Part shown: piece after piece, positions 42,466-50,468 of the stretch
Numbering within the stretch: the stretch's first letter is position 1
How the letters are laid out: every line of letters begins with the position of its first letter
DNA from: VBAU01 sp036005185
GTDB taxonomy: Bacteria; Bacteroidota; Bacteroidia; Chitinophagales; Chitinophagaceae
Direction: 5' to 3'
Length of the DNA: 64,000 bases
Assembly: GCA_036005185.1 (NCBI GenBank)
Contig: DASYQS010000011.1
Location: forward strand, 51,025 to 115,024
Translations under genes and position numbers: made by a program
The notes under the pieces: generated by a model
The model's database searches: none
Told to the model about the DNA's origin: nothing
What the model saw: only the letters and a program-made list of their open reading frames with translations

Positions 42466-44832
42466 ATGAAAAAAATTTTATCCATTTTTTTATTGACGAT
42501 AATTGTATTGTCTGCAATGAGCCAGGTACCGAATCAATTCAATTACCAAGGCGTGGCCCGTAACTCTGTAGGAAATGCATTGATAAATCAACCCATTGCC
42601 TTACGGCTCTCCATACATGATGGCAGTGCTGGAGGCACTGTTGTTTATAGGGAAACAAGGGCTGTGGTCACCAATTATTTTGGTTTGTTCAATGTAGCCA
42701 TGGGCAGTGCAGGTGCAACAAATGTAACCGGCACGATTGGTGGAATAAATTGGGGGACTGGGGGAAAATTTTTGCAAGTGGAAATTGATCCCTCCGGCGG
42801 CGGTAATTTTTTGGATATGGGAACAACGCAATTGTCTTCTGTTCCTTATTCTCTATTTTCAGGACTTGCATCGCCTACAGGCACCGCGGGAGGTTCATTA
42901 ACGGGAACCTATCCAAATCCAACTATTGCAAATGGTGCGGTAACCCAGGCAATGATCGCCTCTGGAGTAACCCTTCCACCAAGTGGTGCTGCGGGTGGTT
43001 CATTAACTGGAACCTATCCAAATCCAACCATTGCAAATGGCGCGGTTACTCAGGCAATGATCTCGGCGGGTGTAACCCTTCCGCCAAGTGGTGCAGCAGG
43101 CGGAGATTTACAGGGCACGTATCCCAACCCAACCCTTAAACTGCCCTTCTCCAAAACGCAATCGGACGGCGGACCATTGTTCAGTATTACAAATTCAGAT
43201 GCGGGCGATGCTTTCAATGGAATTAATACAGGTACAGGAAGAGGTGCTTTTTTTCAAATCAACAATGCAGCCAATGCAGCCGCTGCCTTATCTGCAACAA
43301 CAAATGGAACAGGCAATGCTGCACTTTTTCAAAATACCAATGCAGCTAATGCAGCTGCTGTCCTATCTGCAACAACAAATGGAACGGGTAATGCTGCGCT
43401 TTTTCAAAATACCAATGCAGCTAACCTTGCAGATGCGCTGAATGTTTCTACAAATGGAGGAGCTACCAGTTGGGCAATAAGGGCAACTAGTACAGGAACA
43501 CAGGGGGCTGGCATTTTTAATTACAATAATTCGTCAGGAGCTGCAAATTCATTGCGCGTATTAACAAATGGAAGCGGTTTTGCCGCTAACATCACAAGCA
43601 GCAATGCCACCCCACTTGCATTACGCACTGCAGGTGGCCTGCAATTAACAGGTATTGGCGAGGGAGTAAATAAACTGTTAGTCAGTGATGCATCCGGAAA
43701 TGCGGCCTGGCAAACGTTAACCAGCGCTGGTGGTGTAATGGGCACTGGAACGCTCAATTTCTTACCCAAATGGACACCCAATGGAACTGCACTGGGAAAT
43801 TCGCAAGTTGTTGATGATGGAACGAATGTAGGGATTGGCATTACCTTACCTTTAGCAAAACTTCATATTGCAACGACAGATGCAACGGGCTTTCGTTCAG
43901 ATGTTAACTTTAGCACGCCTCCGGATTTGAGTATGCACAGGCAGTCGAATATTTTTGAAAGCAACAATACAAATTTTGGAGTTATAAGTTACAGTAATTG
44001 TTCTAGCCTTCTTGCACCCGATTGGGCTGGTTCATTAATAGGCGTGGATTCAAGTAATCAATTTTACAATGGTGGGGTAGCAGGATTTTATAAAGGAAAT
44101 GATGTGGCGGGCAATGGTGTTTATGGATTTGCATCGCAAAACGGAGATTTATCATTGATACCCACACAAGGCACAGGTTTTTCTGGCGGCACTTTCTTTG
44201 GAGGCGATGTAGGCGTGTTTGCAGTCGGAGGTTCGCTTGTTACCCAAGGGCCTTCCCCAATAAAATATGGAATATATGCTGTGGCTGGGGCAGGAACAAC
44301 AAATTACGCAGGTTATTTTGAAGGGGATGTGCAGGTAAATGGCAATTTTACAGCAACAGGAGTGAAGGCATTTAGAATTGATCATCCTCTTGACCCAGCC
44401 AATAAATACCTAAACCATTATGCTATGGAAAGTCCCGAAGTACAAAATGTGTATAACGGTAATACTGTAACTGATGAAAATGGAAAAGCTGTCATAAAGC
44501 TTCCGAATTATTTTGATGCGATCAACAAGGATTTTAAATACCAGCTAACGATTGTGGATGAGACCCAATTTGCAATGGCAAGAGTTAGCAAAAAAATTTC
44601 GAACAATAGTTTTGAAATTATGACCAGCGTGCCCAATATTGAAGTGAGCTGGCAAGTTACAGCTGTTCGTAATGACAAAGCCGCACAAAAATTTGCATTA
44701 CCCGTAGAAATGAATAAATCAGCTAGTGAAAAAGGGAAATACTTGAATCCGGAATTATACAATCAACCGGCTGGCAAGGCAATTCACGCTGCTAAGGGAA
44801 AAAGTTCGATTGTTTCTCCATTGAAACGATAG
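42466..44832 (+). CDS. large exported protein with tail-fibre-like tandem repeats
   Basis: A 788-residue protein from the ATG at 42466, where a signal peptide begins (MKKILSIFLLTIIVLSAMSQ). Residues about 20-140 form a beta domain (QFNYQGVARNSVGNALINQP). Two tandem repeat types follow: a 35-residue unit with SLTGTYPNPTIANGAVTQAM and a 25-residue unit with LSATTNGTGNAALFQNT. The C-terminal part has the KAFRIDHPLDPANKYLNHYA motif and LTIVDETQFAMARVSKKI, known from many large secreted proteins of Bacteroidota and Planctomycetes. The repeats resemble phage-tail and collagen-like fibres. Surface location is inferred. No sorting domain is seen at the end. Confidence 0.82.
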   Translation: MKKILSIFLLTIIVLSAMSQVPNQFNYQGVARNSVGNALINQPIALRLSIHDGSAGGTVVYRETRAVVTNYFGLFNVAMGSAGATNVTGTIGGINWGTGGKFLQVEIDPSGGGNFLDMGTTQLSSVPYSLFSGLASPTGTAGGSLTGTYPNPTIANGAVTQAMIASGVTLPPSGAAGGSLTGTYPNPTIANGAVTQAMISAGVTLPPSGAAGGDLQGTYPNPTLKLPFSKTQSDGGPLFSITNSDAGDAFNGINTGTGRGAFFQINNAANAAAALSATTNGTGNAALFQNTNAANAAAVLSATTNGTGNAALFQNTNAANLADALNVSTNGGATSWAIRATSTGTQGAGIFNYNNSSGAANSLRVLTNGSGFAANITSSNATPLALRTAGGLQLTGIGEGVNKLLVSDASGNAAWQTLTSAGGVMGTGTLNFLPKWTPNGTALGNSQVVDDGTNVGIGITLPLAKLHIATTDATGFRSDVNFSTPPDLSMHRQSNIFESNNTNFGVISYSNCSSLLAPDWAGSLIGVDSSNQFYNGGVAGFYKGNDVAGNGVYGFASQNGDLSLIPTQGTGFSGGTFFGGDVGVFAVGGSLVTQGPSPIKYGIYAVAGAGTTNYAGYFEGDVQVNGNFTATGVKAFRIDHPLDPANKYLNHYAMESPEVQNVYNGNTVTDENGKAVIKLPNYFDAINKDFKYQLTIVDETQFAMARVSKKISNNSFEIMTSVPNIEVSWQVTAVRNDKAAQKFALPVEMNKSASEKGKYLNPELYNQPAGKAIHAAKGKSSIVSPLKR
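42889..43098 (+). repeat. 105-base tandem repeats in the fibre-like gene
   Basis: Two full units start at 42889 and 42994, and a partial third starts at 43099. Each encodes 35 residues. The units differ mainly at third codon positions, so the protein sequence is held while DNA drifts. Confidence 0.85.
43264..43413 (+). repeat. 75-base tandem repeats in the fibre-like gene
   Basis: Two full units start at 43264 and 43339, with a partial third from 43414. Each encodes 25 Ala/Asn/Thr-rich residues. Confidence 0.85.
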
Positions 44833-44860
44833 AATGCCTAAAACATTTTATTTTGCAGGT

Positions 44861-45802
44861 ATGATGAAACGCATCGTACCTGTTTTTTTTTACCTATTTC
44901 TTTATAGTTCGCTGTCGGGTCAGGAGGACTCATTGGATAATGAACGCTTGAAGCAAATGATCACTCTTTCTGAGGTAGTGGTTCGCAATAATCTTGATGT
45001 AATAAAATTTCTCCAACTAATAAAAAATGATACCAGTTTTTATAAAGCCTTTCGAACGCTTCATATACTGGGCTTTACTTCTTTAAATGATATACAGATG
45101 ATGGATAAAAAAGGGAAGGTGAAGGCTTCGCTGCAAAGCAAAACTATTCAGCATGTAGCCAATGGTTGTCGTACTATGGAAACGGTAGAGGAAAATACAA
45201 CAGGGAATATGTATGATGCAGATAAAAACTTTAATTATTATACGGCTGAGCTTTACGCAAGTCTTTTTTTTACAAAAAAACAAGTTTGTGGAGAAGATAA
45301 TATCGTCAAAGGAATTGAACATAACGTTAAATCAAAATCAGGAATTGAAAAACACAAGGAGCAGCTAAAGATGTTGTTCTTTGATCCTGGAAAAAAAATT
45401 CCAGGAATACCATTCATCGGAAATAAGATAAACATATTTGATCCTGATGTAGCAAAAAATTATAATTTTTTTATCGATATGACGGATTATAACGGCCAAG
45501 ATTGTTATGTATTTACCATTAAGGCAAAAGAAGAGCTAAACAGTGATGAAAAGGATAATATTGTGATTGACAACATCACTACCTGGTTCAATACCAAAAC
45601 CATGGAAATTGTAGGTCGTAATTATGATATCAGTTATGATGCAGGCGTGTATGATTTTGATGTGCATATGGAAGTACAGATGACTCATTTTAGGAATTAC
45701 CTTGTTCCAAAAACACTTTATTATAATGGCACATGGGATATGGTTTTCAAAAAAAGAGAAAGAGGAGTTTTTACAGCCACTTTATTTGATTTCAAAAAAT
45801 AG
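44861..45802 (+). CDS. exported protein of unknown function
   Basis: A 313-residue protein; the ATG at 44861 is chosen because a signal peptide starts there (MMKRIVPVFFYLFLYSSLSG). The body mixes helices (residues 25-55) with long beta stretches (NYNFFIDMTDYNGQDCYVFT, ITTWFNTKTMEIVGRNYDIS, YLVPKTLYYNGTWDMVF). The beta half has the look of LolA-like or periplasmic lipid-binding half-barrels, but I cannot name a family. It follows the fibre-like gene by 28 bases on the same strand. Confidence 0.7.
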   Translation: MMKRIVPVFFYLFLYSSLSGQEDSLDNERLKQMITLSEVVVRNNLDVIKFLQLIKNDTSFYKAFRTLHILGFTSLNDIQMMDKKGKVKASLQSKTIQHVANGCRTMETVEENTTGNMYDADKNFNYYTAELYASLFFTKKQVCGEDNIVKGIEHNVKSKSGIEKHKEQLKMLFFDPGKKIPGIPFIGNKINIFDPDVAKNYNFFIDMTDYNGQDCYVFTIKAKEELNSDEKDNIVIDNITTWFNTKTMEIVGRNYDISYDAGVYDFDVHMEVQMTHFRNYLVPKTLYYNGTWDMVFKKRERGVFTATLFDFKK

Positions 45803-45840
45803 AGAATATGTAATAGCAATTCCTTGCAAGAAGAATATTT

Positions 45841-45876
45841 GTCAATTGCCTGTTGACTATTGCTTATTGCCAACTG
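45841..45876. repeat. 7-base-period array at the rluD 3' end (array E)
   Basis: Five heptads of the GCCTGTT/GACTATT type lie at 45841-45876. On the minus strand they encode the last residues and stop of rluD. A facing arm near 45808-45825 is only partial. Confidence 0.55.
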
Positions 45877-46912
45877 AAGAAACATACTTGCGCCATTTTT
45901 CAATTAACTCCTTTATATCACTAGGTAACTCTGCTTCAAAAAACATTTCTTTGCTGGTCACGGGATGAATGAATCCCAGCGTGCGTGCATGTAGCGCATG
46001 TCGCGGGCAAATGGCAAAACAATTCTCTACAAATTGCTTGTATTTGCTGAAAACAGTTCCTTTTACAATTTTATCGCCGCCATAAAAATCATCGTTGAAC
46101 AAGGGGTGGCCAATGTACTTCATGTGTACGCGAATTTGGTGTGTACGGCCTGTTTCAAGTACGCATTCAACCAATGTAACGTAACCAAATCTTTCAACAA
46201 CTTTATAATGAGTAATCGCTTCTTTGCCATGTTCGCCGTCTGGGTAGGCTTCAAATAGCTTTCTATACCGTTGATGACGGCCTACATGTGCAATGATGGT
46301 CCCTTCGTCTTTTTTAAGATCACCCCACACTAGCGCAAGATATTGCCGTTTGATCGTGTGATCATAAAACTGTTTAGCAAGTTGGCTCATAGCCCTGTCC
46401 GTTTTTGCGATCATCAACAATCCACTCGTGTTTTTGTCAATGCGATGCACCAGCCCAAATCTCGGCAATACCTCCTCCGTTATACCCTGCTTTTGCAAAT
46501 AATAAGCAATGCCATTCAATAATGTGCCTGAATAATTCCCACTACCAGGATGTACAACCATACCTGCGGGCTTATCAATCACCATCAAATCTTTATCCTC
46601 ATACACAATTTTCAGTGGTATATTTTCGGGAGCTACTTCCGTTTCCTCAGGATTTAAATCTGAGTAAAGAACAATTTCATCGTTTGCTTTCACTTTATAA
46701 TTAGGGCGTACTTCTTTTCCATTAACCAGTACCAAACCGGCGTTAATCGCTTGTTGCAATTTATTTCTGGTAGCTCTCTCAATTCTATTCGTTAAAAATT
46801 TATCAATGCGCAGCGGCTCCTGGCCCTTGTCAACGGTAAGATTAAATCGCTCATACAATTCATCATTACTTTCTTGTATTTGCTCCTCGTTATAGATAAG
46901 TTCTTTTTTCAT
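45857..46912 (-). CDS. rluD: 23S rRNA pseudouridine synthase, RluD type
   Basis: A 351-residue enzyme that makes pseudouridines in 23S rRNA helix 69. An S4 RNA-binding domain (LRIDKFLTNRIERATRNKLQ, about residues 36-100) precedes the catalytic domain with KPAGMVVHPGSGN and the active-site HRIDKNTSGLLMIAKT (catalytic Asp). GRTHQIRVHMKYIGHPLFND closes the site. RluD is the best guess among RluA-family members. The C-terminal VGNKQ and stop are written by array E. It is divergent from lipB with overlapping promoter regions. Confidence 0.9.
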   Translation of the reverse strand: MKKELIYNEEQIQESNDELYERFNLTVDKGQEPLRIDKFLTNRIERATRNKLQQAINAGLVLVNGKEVRPNYKVKANDEIVLYSDLNPEETEVAPENIPLKIVYEDKDLMVIDKPAGMVVHPGSGNYSGTLLNGIAYYLQKQGITEEVLPRFGLVHRIDKNTSGLLMIAKTDRAMSQLAKQFYDHTIKRQYLALVWGDLKKDEGTIIAHVGRHQRYRKLFEAYPDGEHGKEAITHYKVVERFGYVTLVECVLETGRTHQIRVHMKYIGHPLFNDDFYGGDKIVKGTVFSKYKQFVENCFAICPRHALHARTLGFIHPVTSKEMFFEAELPSDIKELIEKWRKYVSSVGNKQ

Positions 46913-46934
46913 TCAACTTTTTATAGCATAGTGG

Positions 46935-46942
46935 CAAAGTTA
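46935..46942 (-). promoter_or_regulatory. -7 element TAACTTTG for rluD
   Basis: The minus-strand TAnnTTTG match lies 22 bases before the rluD ATG, inside the 66-base region shared with lipB. Confidence 0.5.
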
Positions 46943-46962
46943 ATGGGTTGTGGCTTTGTTCT

Positions 46963-46970
46963 TAAATTTG
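46963..46970 (+). promoter_or_regulatory. -7 element TAAATTTG for lipB
   Basis: A TAnnTTTG match ends 8 bases before the lipB ATG (46979), so the leader would be very short. It is back-to-back with the rluD element. Confidence 0.5.
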
Positions 46971-46978
46971 CTGTTTGT

Positions 46979-47731
46979 ATGATAAAGCAATCGGTTATTT
47001 TCAGAGATCTTGGGCAAATGGATTATAAATCGGCTTGGGATTACCAGGAGAGCTTGCTCCAAGGCAATGTGAAGGTGAAGTCAGAGCTCAGAAGTCAAAT
47101 ACCAGCGTTAATACCCACAACCGAAGAACTGAGAACTCTGAACTCTGAACTTACAACTCAGAACTATTTATTGTTTGTTGAACACCCTCCCGTATTTACT
47201 CTTGGTAAAAGCGGTAACATTAACAATGTTCTGTTGAGTGAAGAAAGATTAAAACAAAGAGGCATCGAATTTTTCAAAACTAACCGTGGTGGAGATATTA
47301 CTTTTCATGGGCCTCAGCAAATTGTTGGGTATCCTATTCTTGATCTTGAAAAATTTGATACAGATATTGGTCACTATCTCCGCAATCTTGAGGAGGTAAT
47401 TATTCTTACTCTTGCAGATTATAAAATCAAATCGGGCCGCTCGAAGGGTGAAACTGGTGTATGGATCGATCCTGACATTAAAGGAAAGGAAAGAAAGATA
47501 TGCGCTATCGGGGTTCGTTGCAGCCGCTGGATCACTATGCATGGGTTTGCATTCAATGTAAATACCGATCTTAGTTACTTTAATTACATTATTCCCTGCG
47601 GCATTCAAAACAAGCAGGTCACTTCATTACAAAAAGAGTTGGGAAGGGAAATTGATCTCGAAGAAGCAAAAGAAAAAGTTAGACAAAATTTTGAAAAAGT
47701 GTTTGATGTTCGGTTAGAGGTGAGTAATTAG
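46979..47731 (+). CDS. lipB: octanoyl-[acyl-carrier-protein] transferase LipB
   Basis: A 250-residue enzyme that moves octanoate from ACP to lipoyl-domain proteins. The motifs LFVEHPPVFTLGKSGN, RGGDITFHGPQQIVGYPILD, the Lys in CAIGVRCSRWITMHGFAFNV, and IPCGI all fit. The ATG at 46979 is chosen by homology; an upstream ATG would overlap rluD. Between the first helix (DYQESLLQG) and LFVEHPP there is an unusual linker of about 35 residues that coincides with a 7-base-period array in the DNA. The last codons EVSN and TAG also fall in a second array. Confidence 0.93.
   Translation: MIKQSVIFRDLGQMDYKSAWDYQESLLQGNVKVKSELRSQIPALIPTTEELRTLNSELTTQNYLLFVEHPPVFTLGKSGNINNVLLSEERLKQRGIEFFKTNRGGDITFHGPQQIVGYPILDLEKFDTDIGHYLRNLEEVIILTLADYKIKSGRSKGETGVWIDPDIKGKERKICAIGVRCSRWITMHGFAFNVNTDLSYFNYIIPCGIQNKQVTSLQKELGREIDLEEAKEKVRQNFEKVFDVRLEVSN
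47078..47167. repeat. paired 7-base-period array inside lipB (array F)
   Basis: The left arm (47078-47100, GTCAGAG/CTCAGAA heptads) and right arm (47124-47167, about six GAACTCT-type heptads) face each other around a 23-base centre. The whole lies in frame within lipB without any stop. Confidence 0.65.
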
Positions 47732-47751
47732 TGATGAGTAATGAGTGAGAT
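47717..47751. repeat. single-arm 7-base-period array at the lipB stop (array G)
   Basis: Heptads of the GTGAGTA/ATGAGTG type begin inside the last lipB codons and continue past the TAG at 47729-47731. Confidence 0.5.
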
Positions 47752-47771
47752 AATCTTGATACCCTTAGAAT

Positions 47772-48506
47772 TTAAAATTCTTTTCCAAGATAAAATTTGT
47801 GCTTTTCTTTTAATTTTTCATCAACAAATAGCTCAAACTTAAACCAGCCAGCGTGATAAAAATTGCTTTTATCAACAATGAGTGATTGTTCCTTGAGATT
47901 CTTTATTTCAAATAGAAACTCATCATTCTCGTCATAGAATTTTACAGAGTATTTTTTTGAACCTGCATCCGGCAAGTTCAAATGTATGTTTCCATCTCTT
48001 GATGTATATACAAACATAGAAGGAACAAAAATATTAGGTTTGTTTTTTGAGTCAAGGCCATTCGCTTTCAAGGTCGAATCCATACTTTTTTCGGGTTTGT
48101 TTATCTCAATACTAAAGGGATCAAGCATTTTTTTTCGCTCCGTCTCGGCCATTTGCAATGAGTCAATCACCGGCCGTTTTGGAATTGAAAATGTAAACAT
48201 CGATCTGTCAAAAACAATAAATAAGCGATAGAACATATTGTCGCTAGTGGCCTTAGTGTCAACATACCCATTAGATTTATTCATCGGATCGGGCACTGTG
48301 AGAATAGTTTTATAACTCTTTAGGCTGTCTGCTGAGCGCTGAATGCTGATCTGCTTTACCTGTTGGTAATTATTTGTCCAGCTAATAATGATTCGGTTAT
48401 TGCCCACATTCTTTACTGTAAATTTTGGCAGTGTATCCTGGGCGGAAATTTTATAGCATAAACAAGTAATTATGATCGTAGTTAGCAGGATTGATTTTTT
48501 CATCAT
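47772..48506 (-). CDS. exported FN3-like protein of unknown function
   Basis: A 244-residue protein from the ATG at 48506, where a signal peptide begins (MMKKSILLTTIIITCLCYKI). An FN3-like beta-sandwich follows (VKNVGNNRIIISWTNNYQQV to about residue 105). The rest is a charged linker and a second beta region ending in WFKFELFVDEKLKEKHKFYL. No enzymatic motif is visible. It lies 71 bases downstream of the desulfhydrase-like gene on the same strand; its 3' end converges on lipB. Confidence 0.7.
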   Translation of the reverse strand: MMKKSILLTTIIITCLCYKISAQDTLPKFTVKNVGNNRIIISWTNNYQQVKQISIQRSADSLKSYKTILTVPDPMNKSNGYVDTKATSDNMFYRLFIVFDRSMFTFSIPKRPVIDSLQMAETERKKMLDPFSIEINKPEKSMDSTLKANGLDSKNKPNIFVPSMFVYTSRDGNIHLNLPDAGSKKYSVKFYDENDEFLFEIKNLKEQSLIVDKSNFYHAGWFKFELFVDEKLKEKHKFYLGKEF

Positions 48507-48577
48507 TTCTATAACGAAAAAAGGTTTGGATTCTTTTATAATTGCTTGCAAAGATAGGGGAGGATCGAAAAAAACTT

Positions 48578-49477
48578 TCAGAAGATTAACGTTCCCTTTG
48601 GAAGGGATAAATTACCCTGAAGCCCGCCACTATGGATGAGCAATATATTGCTTCCATACGGAAATAGACTGTTTTTTATCATATCCAAAATCCCGTAAAA
48701 TAATTTGCCGGTGTAAACAAAATCTGATGGGATGGATGTGGTCTTAAAAAATTCATTCATAAAATCTATAAGTTCTTGGGTATATTTAGCGTACCCTCCG
48801 AAATGATCATTATCGATAAGCTGAAATTTTTTCTTTTTCTCGTCTGCTGATAATAAATCGCTAAGTTCATGCTCAAGGATCATAATATTTTTTAAAACGG
48901 GAATACCGATGATCTTTTGTTGAGGCAAGGTTGCCTTTATTAGGCCGGCCATCATGGTTGAAGTTCCTACAGCACAAGCAATATGCGAATAGTTTTCTTT
49001 TTTGCAATAATTCAAAATTTCAGCTGCTCCCCTTACACCGTTTATTCCATAACCTCCTTCAGGGATCAAATAGGTTTTATTGTCTTCTTTTAAGTCAGCA
49101 GGTAATTTTTTGCTTCGATAATCTTCACGGCTTAGAAAAAATAATTGCATTCCGTATTCCTCGGCTTGCATTAAAGTGTGTGAAAGAGCTTCTGGTCTTT
49201 CGCCGCGGATTATACCTGTGGTTTTTAGATGATGCAGATTGCCAGCAGCCGCAGTGGCAATGATGTGATTTGAAAAAGCTCCACCAAAAGTTATAATATG
49301 ATTTTTGCCTGTGGTTTTTGCCTCTTCGAGATAATATTTCAACTTAAACCATTTGTTACCGGAAATTACAGGATGAATTTTATCAAGTCGAAGAACAACA
49401 AGCCTTATATTTTTTTCTTTTACTAGTGAGGTATTCACTTCATCAATACAGATCGATTCAAATAACAAAGGCTGCAT
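48578..49477 (-). CDS. ACC deaminase / D-cysteine desulfhydrase family PLP enzyme
   Basis: A 299-residue fold-type II PLP enzyme. The PLP Lys lies in ISGNKWFKLKYYLEEA (about residue 42), followed by ITFGGAFSNHIIATAAAG; ACAVGTSTMMAGLIKA is the phosphate-binding loop. Family members act on D-cysteine or 1-aminocyclopropane-1-carboxylate; the desulfhydrase activity is more likely in bacteria of this kind, but the sequence alone does not settle it. The length is a little below the 330 or so residues of the typical ACC deaminase. Confidence 0.85.
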   Translation of the reverse strand: MQPLLFESICIDEVNTSLVKEKNIRLVVLRLDKIHPVISGNKWFKLKYYLEEAKTTGKNHIITFGGAFSNHIIATAAAGNLHHLKTTGIIRGERPEALSHTLMQAEEYGMQLFFLSREDYRSKKLPADLKEDNKTYLIPEGGYGINGVRGAAEILNYCKKENYSHIACAVGTSTMMAGLIKATLPQQKIIGIPVLKNIMILEHELSDLLSADEKKKKFQLIDNDHFGGYAKYTQELIDFMNEFFKTTSIPSDFVYTGKLFYGILDMIKNSLFPYGSNILLIHSGGLQGNLSLPKGTLIF

Positions 49478-49520
49478 GAAAACGAAATTAATTTAATTTC
49501 GCTGCTGTTAAAACATCAGC

Positions 49521-50426
49521 ATGGAACCTACAGCACCTACATTAGTGATTCTTGCAGCAGGCATGGCTTCACGATATGGAAGCATCAAACAAATTCAGGG
49601 TTTTGGTCCGGGTGGAGCTACACTCATGGATTATTCTATTTATGATGCAATACGTTCAGGGTTTAAAAAAATAGTTTTTATTATTCGTAAAGAATTTGCC
49701 AAGGAGTTCAAAGAAATTTTTGAACCTAAGTTGAAGGACCATATTGATATTGATTACGTATATCAAGAAATGGATTCATTTACAGAAGGAATGCCTGTAC
49801 CTGAAGAAAGGAAAAAACCTTGGGGCACGGCACATGCTGTGCTTTGCGCTATGGAACTGGTAAAGGAGCCCTTTGCAGTAATCAATGCAGATGATTTTTA
49901 TGGCTACGATGCTTTCAAAAAAGCAAGCAATTTTTTAGAAAGTGAGTGCACACCTGACAGGTACGCCATTTTGGGGTATGACCTGCTTCAAACGCTTTCT
50001 GAAAATGGTACAGTAAATCGCGGTGTTTGCCAGGTTGATGCTGAGGGAAATCTTTCTTCAATAGTTGAAAGGATCAATATTGCGATGAAGGATGGAAGAG
50101 TTATTTGCGACGATGATAAGGAACCCAAGGAATTGCCCTTAAACAGCGCTGTGTCTATGAACTTTTGGTGTTTTCACCCATCTATTTTTGAATACACGCA
50201 AAAAATGTTTCGTGAGTTTTTACAGGATAATATTCAAAATACAAAAGCCGAATTTTTTATTCCTATTGTGGCCGATCAATTTATTAAGGACGGTGGTACA
50301 ATCAAAGTAATTAAAACACATGTACCTTGGTTTGGGGTTACTTACAAAGAAGATGCGCCTGAAGTGGAAAAAAGATTAAATGAATTGGTAAAAAAAGGAG
50401 AGTATCCCGAGCGACTATGGACATAA
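49521..50426 (+). CDS. sugar-1-phosphate nucleotidyltransferase-like protein
   Basis: A 301-residue NTP-transferase-fold protein. The N-terminal LVILAAGMASRYGSIKQIQG is a variant of the LxxGxGxR nucleotide loop, and VINADDFYGYDAF carries the metal-binding Asp pair. VNRGVCQVDAEGNLSSIVER is the sugar-binding region. It fits an NDP-sugar pyrophosphorylase or a related uridylyltransferase; the sugar is not readable. It is divergent from the PLP enzyme gene across 43 bases. Confidence 0.82.
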   Translation: MEPTAPTLVILAAGMASRYGSIKQIQGFGPGGATLMDYSIYDAIRSGFKKIVFIIRKEFAKEFKEIFEPKLKDHIDIDYVYQEMDSFTEGMPVPEERKKPWGTAHAVLCAMELVKEPFAVINADDFYGYDAFKKASNFLESECTPDRYAILGYDLLQTLSENGTVNRGVCQVDAEGNLSSIVERINIAMKDGRVICDDDKEPKELPLNSAVSMNFWCFHPSIFEYTQKMFREFLQDNIQNTKAEFFIPIVADQFIKDGGTIKVIKTHVPWFGVTYKEDAPEVEKRLNELVKKGEYPERLWT

Positions 50427-50430
50427 AAAA

Positions 50431-50455
50431 ACCCCGACACGTCGGGGTCGCTTTT
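50431..50455. terminator. bidirectional terminator
   Basis: An 8-bp GC stem (50431-50438 with 50441-50448) has an A-run to the left and CTTTT to the right, between the convergent nucleotidyltransferase and protease genes. Confidence 0.75.
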
Positions 50456-50468
50456 ATAAGGAAACTGA

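Noticed and set aside
43088..43441. A plus-strand frame rich in Q and M overlapping the fibre-like gene
   Set aside because: It is an alternative-frame reading of the 105-base and 75-base tandem repeats, not an independent gene.
46874..46978. A longer lipB start within the rluD gene
   Set aside because: The upstream ATG overlaps the divergent rluD start and adds 35 residues without homology; the ATG at 46979 follows a -7 element and matches the family start.
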